Shown: positions 27,801 to 35,311 of the stretch, one piece after another
How positions within the stretch are numbered: position 1 is the stretch's first letter
How the letters are laid out: each line of letters begins with the position of its first letter
Notes under the pieces: generated by a model
Databases searched by the model: none
What the model was told of the DNA's origin: nothing
Seen by the model: only the letters and a program-made list of their open reading frames with translations
NCBI RefSeq assembly: GCF_003594875.1
Contig: NZ_QZEY01000014.1
Location: forward strand, 164,300 to 228,299
Reading direction: 5' to 3'
Length of the DNA stretch: 64,000 nucleotides
Source of the DNA: Bailinhaonella thermotolerans
Lineage (GTDB): Bacteria > Actinomycetota > Actinomycetes > Streptosporangiales > Streptosporangiaceae
Position numbers and translations under genes: made by a program

Positions 27801-28127
27801 GGCGTTCCCCGAGCCGACGTTGACCTTCAGCTCCAGGTCGCCGGCGAGCCGGAACGTCAGGAACGTTCCATTCCGCGTCGGCCCGGTCCCGACCGGGATG
27901 TCCACCCCGGCCGCCCGCGTCACCGTCCCCCGCGCCGGTCCCAGCACCGGCCGCGCGGCCTGCGGCGCCGCGTCCGCGGGCAGATGCCGTACGGCCTGAG
28001 CGGGCGGCGCGGCCCCGGCGCGCGGCACGGCGGCGCGCGCGGGGTGCGCTGGGGGCGCGATCGCGGTCACGGACGCGGCGGCGGCGACGGCGATCGCGGT
28101 GAGGAACGGGACAGGACGGCGGGCCAT
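24813..28127 (-). CDS. secreted RHS/YD-repeat protein with hydrophobic 61-aa tail
   Basis: 1104 aa from ATG 28127 (GGAGG 4 bases upstream). Sec signal peptide (MARRPVPFLTAIAVAAAA, cleavage near ARAA). The body is YD/RHS repeats (YDGSRRVTSV, YDGFGRLATATDGAGR, YDLAGNLLTLTDGRG and many more). The RHS core ends with YLSGGLGRFTQPD and NPATNTDPTG, the usual boundary before a variable toxin. The 61-residue tail (from about 1044) is not a nuclease: it is Ala/Gly/Val-rich, with two hydrophobic helices and Cys at residue 3 and at its last position. RHS shells normally encapsulate and release such tails. A small membrane protein follows. Confidence 0.88.
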   Translation of the reverse strand: MARRPVPFLTAIAVAAAASVTAIAPPAHPARAAVPRAGAAPPAQAVRHLPADAAPQAARPVLGPARGTVTRAAGVDIPVGTGPTRNGTFLTFRLAGDLELKVNVGSGNALARTTDLVQPAMSRNAGLGVAYNSLLVGTGAELGVHGYGWRAREGGDVQLHEDSGDGSVTYVGPDGVSGRFTRRSGSATAYNTPREFKGDLTRISGGWRFRAHEDGRELDFDGDGRLVKNRDRNGNLTEFAYSGGRLQYVDYVPRGGQPCGACGTVYTGFGGDGLLAEYGQSDSPGVIASYGRAAGAAVTRHVRYAYTAARDLASITYPDGAVVRFGYGGGHLLTSIRNGLGHETRITYDGSRRVTSVTQVTDAAAGTGSTTRLAYTSSTETLVADPNTDLSRPVAEVPHTRYTLNASERVTEVEDPGGHVRKRTYTPFHDVATATNAMGGTTANSYGANNGESLTTSRSASGASIGFAYANPPTETNPTANFQPSSVTDAQKNTTAFTYTGAGNLASGTDALAAKAKVEYNDDGTVKSSTDPANGSNATRYAYGGDFRQLVRITPPTGNALGERRFTYDGFGRLATATDGAGRTTSYQYDLRDRTVRVSYSDGTPAVVFDHDAAGNLTRRTDASGTTTWAYNARNQVTRRTATSGGGDLGYSYDLAGNLLTLTDGRGTTRYTYTRRNLTQEMTDASGRRWRFHYDEDGRRIYTWFGYASDTSWTMRTKTDYDKDGRVVRVATARGSDPADLVSDISYCYAPHASGQPCSTDPAKATNLRQWLRDNRTGTVSVLSHDRANRLTKATNMPGGTYEYTYDANANRTTEKIGGVLNQSLTFDSANHVTSGGFSYDGAGNQTAAPSTGAMTYNAAGQMTGVTPAGGARVAYTYAGPDQVELVSAGDTRFVYGLADQFGLPWVQSVTRAGATSYVERDGHGTPLGLNIAGETHAYALDGLGSVVAMVDSAGGVTASYAYRPYGPTASESGPAAGINPVQYTGGLKDQATRFTKLGHRYLSGGLGRFTQPDRFTTLADPGNANRYAYAACNPATNTDPTGQICIPAVLAGVFGLAAAVAGAVVFFGPAAGLSAAVIQAAGATGVLTSLLAGVEGVIALVIC

Positions 28128-28307
28128 GACGCCTCCACAGAGGTCCGAAAACGCCCCAGACGCTCGTCCTCCCATAACCCTGCGTCAATCGCCTACCTGG
28201 ACCCAAAACTCCCGAGTTAAGGAGAGTGACACCATTTGGTAAGACACTCCACCGTTTCCCCGCCCCACCCACCCCACCCAGCCCGACGGAGAGGCCCCCC
28301 TTTTCCC

Positions 28308-28393
28308 CGTGATTCCGCGCTTCCGCTCCACCGGGGGGCGGGTGAAGGTCCGGCGGGGGGCGGAGCGGAAGCGCGAGATCACGGGCGGGGCCG
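28308..28393. repeat. dispersed long inverted repeat, copy 1
   Basis: CCCGTGATtccgcGCTTCCG on the left pairs with CGGAAGCgcgagATCACGGG on the right, around a GC-rich centre. The right arm overlaps the last codons of the MarR gene. A second copy with the same arms is at 48788-48875. Both lie at gene 3' ends and could act as terminators or as a REP-like element. Confidence 0.6.
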
Positions 28394-28825
28394 TTCCCCG
28401 GCCGCGGTGAGGGCGGCGGTCTGGGCGCGGAGGACGGCGATGGTGTTCCGGATGTAGTCGAGGATCGCCGCCGTCTCGCGCTCGTCGTACTTGCTCATCA
28501 TCGCGGTCATCTCGCGGGTCAGGGCGGCGAAGACGTCGCCCAGGGCGGGCGTGCCCGCGGGGTGGACGAGGACGCGGCGGCGGTCCGCCGGGTCGGGGGC
28601 GCGGCGGGCGTGGCCGGCGCGTTCGAGGCGGTCCACGAGGGCGGTCACCGCGCTGGCGTTCATGCCCAGCTCGGCGGCGAGCGCGCCGGCGGTCAGCGGG
28701 CCGCGGCGGGTGATCACGCCGAGGGCCTTGTGGTCCACCGCGCTCAGGCCGAGGCGCCGCGCCACGGCCTCGTGGAAGAGCACGACGGCGGTGCTCAGCT
28801 CCCAGCCGAGGTCGGTGTCGTCCAT
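28379..28825 (-). CDS. MarR-family transcriptional regulator
   Basis: 148 aa, ATG 28825 with AGGAG 5 bases upstream. MarR winged-helix: LSAVDHKALGVITRRGPLTA, HTH GALAAELGMNASAVTALVDR, and wing ARRAPDPADRRRVLVH with the typical D-x-R-D/R-R-R pattern. Divergent from the membrane protein at 28884 with a dyad-rich AT-rich spacer between; it probably represses both. Confidence 0.87.
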   Translation of the reverse strand: MDDTDLGWELSTAVVLFHEAVARRLGLSAVDHKALGVITRRGPLTAGALAAELGMNASAVTALVDRLERAGHARRAPDPADRRRVLVHPAGTPALGDVFAALTREMTAMMSKYDERETAAILDYIRNTIAVLRAQTAALTAAGERPRP

Positions 28826-28835
28826 GGCGCTCCTT

Positions 28836-28876
28836 TATTTCAATCCATTGAATAATCCACTATGTTGAAATATCTT
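28836..28876. promoter_or_regulatory. MarR operator and promoter of the 28884 gene
   Basis: The AT-rich spacer holds TTCAAT-CC-ATTGAA (28839-28852, perfect palindrome) inside the wider pair TATTTCAA (28836-28843) / TTGAAATA (28865-28872). For the + strand, TTGAAT (28848-28853), 17 bases, then TATCTT (28871-28876) form a good promoter only 7 bases before the ATG. The palindrome overlaps the -35, as for a MarR repressor site. Confidence 0.65.
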
Positions 28877-28883
28877 AGCGCGC

Positions 28884-29420
28884 ATGACACCTCGATCCGC
28901 GCTCGGGCTGGCCGGCGGCGCCGCGGCCTGGGCACTCCGGTTCTACGCGCGTCATCCCTGGCTCGTGGCCGGGCTGTCCCTCGTTCCCGCCGCCCAGCGC
29001 TTGGCCTCGCTGCGGTGGGGCATCCTCGGCGGTGTCCCGGGCGAGCTGATCGCCATGGCCGCCCGCGTCGCGCTCGTCTACCTCGTCGTCCGGCTGGCGT
29101 TCGCCCGCGACCCCGAGCTGGGGAGCCTGGACCGCGCCGCCCTGCTGCGCCGCCTCGGCGCCGGCGTGGACCGGCGCAAGGGCGACCTGTACGCCCAGGT
29201 CCCCGTCCTGGCCGCGGCCTTCGCCGTGGGCCACCTGCCCGACCTCGCCGCGGCGACGCTGGTCCCGCCCGGGTCCCGCGCCCTCGCCGAGGCCCTGGTC
29301 GTCGCCCTCAAGAACCCCACGGTCATCGCCCTCACCCTGCTGTGGATGGTCGGCGTCGCCCGCCTCCTCGCCCTGTCCGCCCCGTCCCCCGCCCCCCACC
29401 CCCGCAAGACCGTCCCCTGA
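28884..29420 (+). CDS. membrane protein under MarR control (hypothetical)
   Basis: 178 aa. Several hydrophobic segments (FYARHPWLVAGLSLVPAAQR, LIAMAARVALVYLVVRLAF, VPVLAAAFAVGHLPDLAAA, VIALTLLWMVGVARLLAL) suggest four to five TM helices. No family recognised. The leaderless promoter and MarR site upstream suggest it responds to whatever small molecule the MarR protein binds. Confidence 0.65.
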   Translation: MTPRSALGLAGGAAAWALRFYARHPWLVAGLSLVPAAQRLASLRWGILGGVPGELIAMAARVALVYLVVRLAFARDPELGSLDRAALLRRLGAGVDRRKGDLYAQVPVLAAAFAVGHLPDLAAATLVPPGSRALAEALVVALKNPTVIALTLLWMVGVARLLALSAPSPAPHPRKTVP

Positions 29421-29662
29421 CCACCACCCCCTCCACCCACCCGCCCGCACGCCACCCCGCCCGCCGCACGGCACGCCCCGCCGCACGGCACGCCCCGCCG
29501 TACGGCAGGGCGCCCGCCGTACGGCCACCCGGCCCCGCCGTTCTGCGGACGCGCCGCGCGGTGGAGCGCCCCGCCGTACGGCCGGATGATCGCGGGTGGA
29601 CCGGGTTCCGCGGGGCCGAGTGGACCTCTCGCCCGCCGGATCGCGGTTCTAGCGTGCGGGGC

Positions 29663-31093
29663 ATGAGCGATCGGCAGGCGGACCGGGGCGCGCTCGCGCC
29701 GCTGCGGATGACGCCCGGGGAGATGCGGGGCCTGGGGTACCGGGCCGTGGACGAGCTCGTGGGGCACCTGGCGGGGCTGCGCGAGGCGGCGGTCGCGCGG
29801 CCCTGCGGGCGGGCGGAGCTGGAGCGGATGTTCGCGACGCCGTTCCCCGAGGGGCCGGGAGACCCCGGGGAGGTCCTCGCGACCGTGTTCGCCCAGGCCA
29901 GGGACACCAACACGCGCACGGACCACCCGCGCTTCTTCGCGTACGTGCCGGGCCCCTCCAACTATGTCTCGGCCCTGGCGGAGTTCGTCGCGGCGGGACT
30001 GAACGTGCACGCGTGCACGTGGGTGCTCGGTCCCGGCGCGGCGGTCGTCGAGCGGCGGGTCGTCGGGTGGCTGCGCGAGGTGTGCGGGCTGCCGGAGGGC
30101 GGCGGCGGGCTGCTGCTGAGCGGCGGGACCATGGCGAGCCTGGTCGCGGTGCACGCCGCCCGGGTCGCCCGGCCCGGACCCGCGCAGGTCGTCTACGTCA
30201 CGGCCCAGACACACGCGGCGATACGGCGCGGGCTGCGGTTCCTCGGTTTCGCCGAGTCCCGGGTCAGGTGGGTGGGGCTCGACGCGGACCACCGGATGGA
30301 CCCGCGCGCGCTCGCCCGCGCGCTGGAGCGGGACCGGGCCGCCGGCCGTACGCCCTGCTGCGTGATCGCCACGGCCGGGACGACGAGCACCGGGGCGGTG
30401 GACCCGCTGGAGGAGATCGCCGGCCTGTGCGAGCGGGCCGGCTCGTGGCTGCACGTGGACGGCGCGTACGGCGCGGCCGCCGCCCTCGCCGGCGCCCCGG
30501 AACTGGCCGGGCTGGACCGCGCCGACTCCATCGCGCTCGACCCGCACAAGTGGCTCTTCCAGCCGTACGAGTCCGGCTGCCTGCTGGTCCGCGACGAGCG
30601 CGCGCTTCCGGCGGCGTACGCGCTGAACGCCGAGTACCTGCGCGAGACGCGCCTCGGCGACGGCCCGGTCAACCTCTACGACCACGGCCCGGAGCTGTCC
30701 CGGGGCTTCCGCGCCCTGAAACTGTGGATGTCCCTGCGGGTGTACGGCGTGGCGGCCTTCCGCGACGCGATCGCGCACGGGATCGCCCTCGCCCGGCACG
30801 CCGAGGCCGAGCTGTCCGCCCGCCCCGCCTGGGAGGTCGTCACCCCGGCCCGCCTCGGCATCGTCACCTTCCGCCCGCGCCGCCCCGGTCTCCCGCCCGC
30901 CGCCCTGGACGCCCTGACCCGCGCGATCGCCGTACGCTGCCACGAGGCGGGCTTCGCCCTGGTCCTCACCACCGAACTGGCCGGCCGCCCGGTGCTCCGC
31001 CTCTGCGCCATCAACCCCGAGACCACCCCCGGCGACGTCACCGCGACCCTCGCCCACCTGGAATCCCTCGCCCAATCCCACCCCGCCGAATAG
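29663..31093 (+). CDS. PLP-dependent amino acid decarboxylase (group II)
   Basis: 476 aa from ATG 29663; TAGCGT lies 7 bases before it (leaderless). Group II decarboxylase signatures: DHPRFFAYVPGPSNYVSALA, GGLLLSGGTMASLVAV, TAQTHAAIRRGLR (His stacking on PLP), LHVDGAYGAAAAL (Asp) and the PLP lysine in ALDPHKWLFQPYESG. It resembles aromatic-L-amino-acid/tyrosine decarboxylases more than glutamate decarboxylase. The 242 bases upstream (29421-29662) hold only CCGTACGG/CCGCACGG repeats. The last ~20 bases of the gene recur at about 34813, the start of the second module copy. Confidence 0.88.
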   Translation: MSDRQADRGALAPLRMTPGEMRGLGYRAVDELVGHLAGLREAAVARPCGRAELERMFATPFPEGPGDPGEVLATVFAQARDTNTRTDHPRFFAYVPGPSNYVSALAEFVAAGLNVHACTWVLGPGAAVVERRVVGWLREVCGLPEGGGGLLLSGGTMASLVAVHAARVARPGPAQVVYVTAQTHAAIRRGLRFLGFAESRVRWVGLDADHRMDPRALARALERDRAAGRTPCCVIATAGTTSTGAVDPLEEIAGLCERAGSWLHVDGAYGAAAALAGAPELAGLDRADSIALDPHKWLFQPYESGCLLVRDERALPAAYALNAEYLRETRLGDGPVNLYDHGPELSRGFRALKLWMSLRVYGVAAFRDAIAHGIALARHAEAELSARPAWEVVTPARLGIVTFRPRRPGLPPAALDALTRAIAVRCHEAGFALVLTTELAGRPVLRLCAINPETTPGDVTATLAHLESLAQSHPAE

Positions 31094-31226
31094 CCATAAC
31101 GCCTTGACGGAGCTGACCGCGCGGTTTACCCGGATTGCACGGAGAACGCCGGGCACGGCCTCGGCGCGAAATCGCGGAACGGCTCGTTCGTCCGATGAGC
31201 GCCCCGAATCGGGTTTCCGGGGGGCG

Positions 31227-31472
31227 TCAGTCCCGCTCGTTCTGGAGGCGGGTCAGTTCTTGCTGGACGGTGTGTCGGGCGGTGGATATCTCCTGGCGGG
31301 CGGCTTGGAGGCGGCCTTGGTGGTCGGCGGAGTGCCGGTCGGCGGCCTGTCCGGACCAGGCGTCGGCGGGCATGGGGTGGGGCACGGTCCGCAGTGGCCG
31401 GTCGAGCTCGTCGATTCTTCGCAACAACGCCTGTAATTGCCGAATTCGCTGCTCGCGCGCCGGATCGGCCAT
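31227..31472 (-). CDS. 81-aa WXG-like helical hairpin protein, copy A
   Basis: 81 aa from ATG 31472 (AGGAGG 4 bases upstream). Two amphipathic helices (REQRIRQLQALLRRIDELDR and LQAARQEISTARHTVQQELT) flank a turn carrying AWSGQAAD, a W-x-G motif in the position seen in WXG100 proteins, though the protein is shorter than the usual ~100 aa. It is Gln/Arg-rich with no Cys and no signal peptide. It differs from copy B at only three residues (positions 2, 4 and 11). Divergently transcribed from the large partner gene. Probably forms a helical complex with it (inference). Confidence 0.75.
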   Translation of the reverse strand: MADPAREQRIRQLQALLRRIDELDRPLRTVPHPMPADAWSGQAADRHSADHQGRLQAARQEISTARHTVQQELTRLQNERD

Positions 31473-31588
31473 CACGCCTCCTGTCGATCCCCGTTCTCCC
31501 GGGTCCCCGCGGGCCCCTGTTCGCGATGGTCTGTGCCCCGTACGATATCCCCGGTGGTCGCCTTGTGGAATTGAATGGAGCGAATGCC

Positions 31589-33667
31589 GTGGCTCCAGTG
31601 CCCCCGGGATTCTCGGGCATCAACCCGGCCCGCCTGCGGACGGTCGCCCAGAGCTACCAGTCCGCAATGACGGAATTGTTCGGGCTGATATCCGGCGTCG
31701 AACAGGCCGCCGGGGGAGCGGGCGTGCGCGTCTCGCTGAACGCGCTCCGCCGCTTCGCCGACTTCAGCTGGCACGCCTCGACCGACCTGAAGAGGCGCGC
31801 CGCCGCCATCGAACGCGAGGCCGCGCCCTGGGATCCCGCCCTGGCCGCCGCCCTCGCCGGCGTCCCCCAGGGCACCCGGGTGGTCGCCGACCAGCGCCTG
31901 ACCCCCGAGCAGCAGCGCCTCATGGCCGACTCCGACGCCCGCATGCTCAAGATCGTCATGGCCAACGAGTCCGCCGCGAACACCCCCCACGCCCTCCGCG
32001 ACCAGGCCCGCCTGATGGCCCTCCGCTCCCTGGACCCCACCTACGCCCACCACCTCCTCACCCAAGCCGGCCCCGAAATAGCCCGCCTGGGGCGCTGGTT
32101 CGCCGTCCGTCCCCCTGCCGAAGGCCGCCCCGATCGCCCGTCCCTCCCGCCGGGCCAGATCCTCGCCCCTGGCGACGCCGCCATCCTGGGCGCCTTCGGT
32201 ACGGCCATCGCCGCCGCGTCCCGCAACAAGTCCGTTCCAGCGGCGCTCAAGAAGGAGCTGCAGGACCCCAAGGGCGACAAGTTCTCCCACGCGATGCTGG
32301 TGAAACACGGCCCCGAGGGAAAGCACTGGGATCCGCGGTTCCTGTCCGAGATCGCCAAGGCCACTTTGGTATGGCGCCGGGAGCGCCCGTTCCAGCCCGG
32401 CACAGGCGTGGGCAAGCGGCAGTGGTGGTCCGCCTCTTTCGACCACTGGATGGGCGGCGCGATAGACCACACACAGCGGTTCAACGCCGCCGAGAAGGAC
32501 GCCATCGGCAAGGCCCTCATGGACCACGACCCCGCCGCCTCCGTCCTGACCAAGGTCAGCCAGAACCTCGAGTCCGCCCGCCTCCTCGCCTCCGACCAGA
32601 AGGCGGCGCGAGATCTGGTGATGACCGACTGGACCGTGGAGAACCCGGTGGACCCCACCAAACACCTGGACCTGTCGGAGCCCGCCGGTAAGGTGGTCGT
32701 CGCGGCCACCGCCGACCGCACCGGCTCCGAACGCGAACTCTCCTCACAAGCCGCCTTCAACCTCTTCAAGGCGACGTTCGAACATCGCGAACTGGTCGCG
32801 AGCGGTGCGATCTCTCATGACGTGGCGCCCTCGCTGACGCGCGGCCTGGCGACCATGGGACTGCAGCACATTCCAGCCCTGAAGCACGCGTTCACGAACG
32901 ACGGCGAAAGCGTTCTGGAGAGCGGCGACACGGTACTGCTCAAGAAGGGCGATATGGCCGCCTACCTCACCACACTGGCCAAAGACCCGACAGCGCTCGG
33001 CATATTCCGCGGAGGGGTGGATCGAGAGCTGTACAAGGCGGCCAAGGAGGACCTCCTGCCAGGAGGCGCCGAGTACGAGACGATGAAGCAGGTCGGCCAC
33101 CTCGCGGGCATGGTGGCGCTTGCCGCGTCGAATGAGCAGTACACGTCGGCGAAGTCGCGGGATGAGGCGAACGCGCGGGCCATGGTCCTGTTCGACCTGG
33201 CCTGGAACGTCGGCAAGCTGGCCGGCGTCCTGCAGGTCAAGGAGGAGAACCCGGCCGCCGCTTGGCTGAACTTCGCCGCTGAGAAGGGGGTGACCGAGCT
33301 CAAGGCTCCCCTGTTCGACACCGGGAACGGCGCGCGAGCGGCCATGGCGAGTGAGCGCGACTATGAGGTGGCCCTGGCGAACATGCGCATGCCGGTCGCA
33401 CAGGCCATGGTCGATCTCGCCAATGAGGGAAAGATCAAATGGGGAAGCACTGAGATCGAGAGCGCCTCCGGGAGTGATGTTCCGCCAGTGCCCGAAGGGG
33501 TGTTCCGCGATGACAACGCCCGGCTCTCGCTGACCGACGACGCGATGGTGAGTCGGTTCAACTACTGGTTCGGGCGTCTACCCAGCCGCCTGATCGATCC
33601 GTACAGCAAGGCGAGAGCGGGCTTCGAAGAGGCGACCACCAAGCACAAGGTGTCGTGGTATGCCTAA
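31589..33667 (+). CDS. ~690-aa module protein, copy A (unrecognised family)
   Basis: 692 aa from GTG 31589, chosen because GGAG lies 8 bases upstream and the same arrangement is conserved in copy B. The N-terminus SGINPARLRTVAQSYQ and the following helices (~residues 8-75) look like a WXG/ESX-type helical hairpin. Then come a Pro-rich linker, ALKKELQDPKGDKFSHAML, DPTALGIFRGGVDREL, LFDTGNGARA and VAQAMVDLANE, all conserved in copy B. No signal peptide, TM helix or known catalytic motif is seen. No family recognised. The stop TAA overlaps the stop of the convergent lipoprotein gene by 2 bases. Confidence 0.8.
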   Translation: MAPVPPGFSGINPARLRTVAQSYQSAMTELFGLISGVEQAAGGAGVRVSLNALRRFADFSWHASTDLKRRAAAIEREAAPWDPALAAALAGVPQGTRVVADQRLTPEQQRLMADSDARMLKIVMANESAANTPHALRDQARLMALRSLDPTYAHHLLTQAGPEIARLGRWFAVRPPAEGRPDRPSLPPGQILAPGDAAILGAFGTAIAAASRNKSVPAALKKELQDPKGDKFSHAMLVKHGPEGKHWDPRFLSEIAKATLVWRRERPFQPGTGVGKRQWWSASFDHWMGGAIDHTQRFNAAEKDAIGKALMDHDPAASVLTKVSQNLESARLLASDQKAARDLVMTDWTVENPVDPTKHLDLSEPAGKVVVAATADRTGSERELSSQAAFNLFKATFEHRELVASGAISHDVAPSLTRGLATMGLQHIPALKHAFTNDGESVLESGDTVLLKKGDMAAYLTTLAKDPTALGIFRGGVDRELYKAAKEDLLPGGAEYETMKQVGHLAGMVALAASNEQYTSAKSRDEANARAMVLFDLAWNVGKLAGVLQVKEENPAAAWLNFAAEKGVTELKAPLFDTGNGARAAMASERDYEVALANMRMPVAQAMVDLANEGKIKWGSTEIESASGSDVPPVPEGVFRDDNARLSLTDDAMVSRFNYWFGRLPSRLIDPYSKARAGFEEATTKHKVSWYA

Positions 33668-34662
33668 TCGGCCCAGGAGAAAGTCTTGGTCGGTAGGCCG
33701 ATGGCGAGGATGCGAGCACATCCGGAATCGGCGACCAGAAGCTGGTCCTCGCGCCGCAGCAACTGAGCGGCCTTGCTGAGATTCGCGGTGTCACCGCTGC
33801 CTGTGATTCCGCTTGAGGGCATTGTTGTGCACGGCACTCGACCGCTATGGCCATCCATGATCGAGCCATGGGAACCATCGGGAAGACGCATGTCAACATA
33901 TGCACCGTGATTCGCGGCGTAAGCGCCGCCTTTGCCGTCCGGCGCGATCGAGGCGCCCTGTGTTTCGTGGAGGATTCCGCGCTGGTGCACCCGCCGACTG
34001 ACTTTGCCGTCCTGGAGCCAGACGAACTCTCTGGAGAGGGCGAGAAGGAGGGCTTCACCGTCGCGGGCGGCCGCGAGGACCTTACCGGATTTCGGCAGGC
34101 CCTTGGGATGTGGAACGGGCTCGAAGACGCCGGGGGCGGTTTCCTGGAGGAACCAGCCGTCCTTGAGCAGCCATACTTCGTCGGAAGGCGTTCGGACGAG
34201 GTGAACGCTGAGAGGATTCACCGTTTTCCCGACCGAGGCGACCCTTTCCGGAGGGGCGCCGGGGGCGAGCTTGTAGAGATCGACGACACCGCTCGAGGTG
34301 GCGACGGCCAGAAGCACGGCGCCATTGGCGTCGAGGGCGATGGAGAGAGGGCCGTTGGGTGGGGTGGGGTTGCCGAGGTTGGGGCCTCCGGCGTATTGGG
34401 AGACGCGGCCGTCGGGGGTGAGGCGGAAGACGGTGCCGGATTCGCCTAGGAAGAGGATGGTGTTTCCGGGGGCTTCGATGAGGTCTATGGGGGGTTCGAT
34501 GCTGCCGGGGCCGCCGTCGGGGCCGTTGCCGGCGAGGGTGATGTAGTGGCCGGGTTGGGCTTTTGTTGTGGTCTGGGGGGTTTCGGTGCGTGTGCAGGCC
34601 GTGAGGCTCGCGGTGAGGGTGAGGGTGAGTGTGAGGGTCAGGACCAGGGGCGTGCGGCGCAT
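33664..34662 (-). CDS. beta-propeller lipoprotein, copy A
   Basis: 332 aa. Lipoprotein signal MRRTPLVLTLTLTLTLTASL-TAC with the lipobox Cys at 23. The mature part has NHL/SMP30-like propeller blades: GNGPDGGPGSIEPPIDLIEAPG, ILFLGESGTVFRLTPDGRV, PLSIALDANGAVLLAV, QGASIAPDGKGGAYAAN, QLLVADSGCARILAIGLP. Located outside the membrane. RBS GAGG before ATG 34662. Partner of the large module protein by strict co-duplication. Confidence 0.82.
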   Translation of the reverse strand: MRRTPLVLTLTLTLTLTASLTACTRTETPQTTTKAQPGHYITLAGNGPDGGPGSIEPPIDLIEAPGNTILFLGESGTVFRLTPDGRVSQYAGGPNLGNPTPPNGPLSIALDANGAVLLAVATSSGVVDLYKLAPGAPPERVASVGKTVNPLSVHLVRTPSDEVWLLKDGWFLQETAPGVFEPVPHPKGLPKSGKVLAAARDGEALLLALSREFVWLQDGKVSRRVHQRGILHETQGASIAPDGKGGAYAANHGAYVDMRLPDGSHGSIMDGHSGRVPCTTMPSSGITGSGDTANLSKAAQLLRREDQLLVADSGCARILAIGLPTKTFSWAD

Positions 34663-34689
34663 CGGTGACCTCGGGGGGCGGCTTGTACC

Positions 34690-34710
34690 CGGTTGATCGA
34701 CCTTAACTCA
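34690..34710 (-). promoter_or_regulatory. conserved promoter element of lipoprotein gene, copy A
   Basis: GTTGATCGACCTTAACTCAG is kept almost base for base at 38428-38448 in copy B. On the minus strand it offers TAAGGT (34705-34700) as a -10. GGTTGATCGACC is a near-palindrome. Confidence 0.45.
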
Positions 34711-34958
34711 GGGTGGGGCGGGGGCGGCGCGGATCGGGCTGTTGCTGTTGCGCGGCGTGCGGGTTCCGGGCGGAGCGCGGGGACGCTTATCGGTTCTCTG
34801 CGCGGCAGCGTCCAATCCGACCCCACCGAATAGCCATTACGTCTCCGCGGAGCTGACCGGGTGGTTTACGCGGATTGTGTCGGGCTGGTGGGATAGCTGC
34901 CTGCGGGAGAATCAGGGAAAGGCGCGGCCTCGGTGGGATGGGTCCCCTTCTGGGGGCG

Positions 34959-35204
34959 TCAGTCCCGCTCGTTCTGGAGGCGGGTCAGTTCTTGCTGGAC
35001 GGTGTGTCGGGCGGTGGATATCTCCTGGCGGGCGGCTTGGAGGCGGCCTTGATGGTCGGCGGAGTGCCGGTCGGCGGCCTGTCCGGACCAGGCATCGGCG
35101 GGCATGGGGTGGGGCACGGTCCGCAGCGGCCGGTCGAGCTCGTCGATTCTTCGCAACAACGCCTGTAATTGCTGAATTCGCTGCTCGCGTGCCGCGTCGG
35201 ACAT
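34959..35204 (-). CDS. 81-aa WXG-like helical hairpin protein, copy B
   Basis: 81 aa from ATG 35204 (AGGAG upstream). Identical to copy A from residue 12 to the end. The base differences I found in that stretch are synonymous (His, Asp, Pro codons). Such near-identity, while the neighbouring genes have diverged to roughly half, points to gene conversion or very strong selection. Confidence 0.75.
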   Translation of the reverse strand: MSDAAREQRIQQLQALLRRIDELDRPLRTVPHPMPADAWSGQAADRHSADHQGRLQAARQEISTARHTVQQELTRLQNERD

Positions 35205-35311
35205 GGTGGCTCCTGTCGCTGCCCGGCTTCCCGTGGTCCCTGTTCGCGATGGGCTGTGCCCCGTACGATATCTCCGTCGGTGGACGTGTGGAATTGAATG
35301 GAGCGAATGCC

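Larger units (their letters stand above)
31071..34800. repeat. tandem duplication, module copy A
   Basis: The first unit runs from the decarboxylase 3' end to just before the second copy and contains the genes at 31227(-), 31589(+) and 33664(-). Matching landmarks in copy B: the CCGAATAGCCAT segment (about 31088 and 34830), GAGCTGACCG, the small gene, the divergent promoter, the convergent lipoprotein and GTTGATCGACCTTAACTCAG. Unit length about 3.7 kb. Confidence 0.85.

Noticed and set aside
24318..28220. Long open frame on the + strand opposite the RHS gene
   Set aside because: Val/Gly/Arg-rich antisense shadow; the minus strand shows clear YD repeats and a signal peptide.
28862..29662. N-terminal extension of the PLP decarboxylase to 28862
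   Set aside because: The frame crosses the membrane-protein gene at 28884; homology begins at 29663, where a promoter hexamer also lies.
34742..35311. Longer start of large module protein B
   Set aside because: It would cross the minus-strand 81-aa gene and the conserved divergent promoter; GTG 35312 has an RBS shared with copy A.
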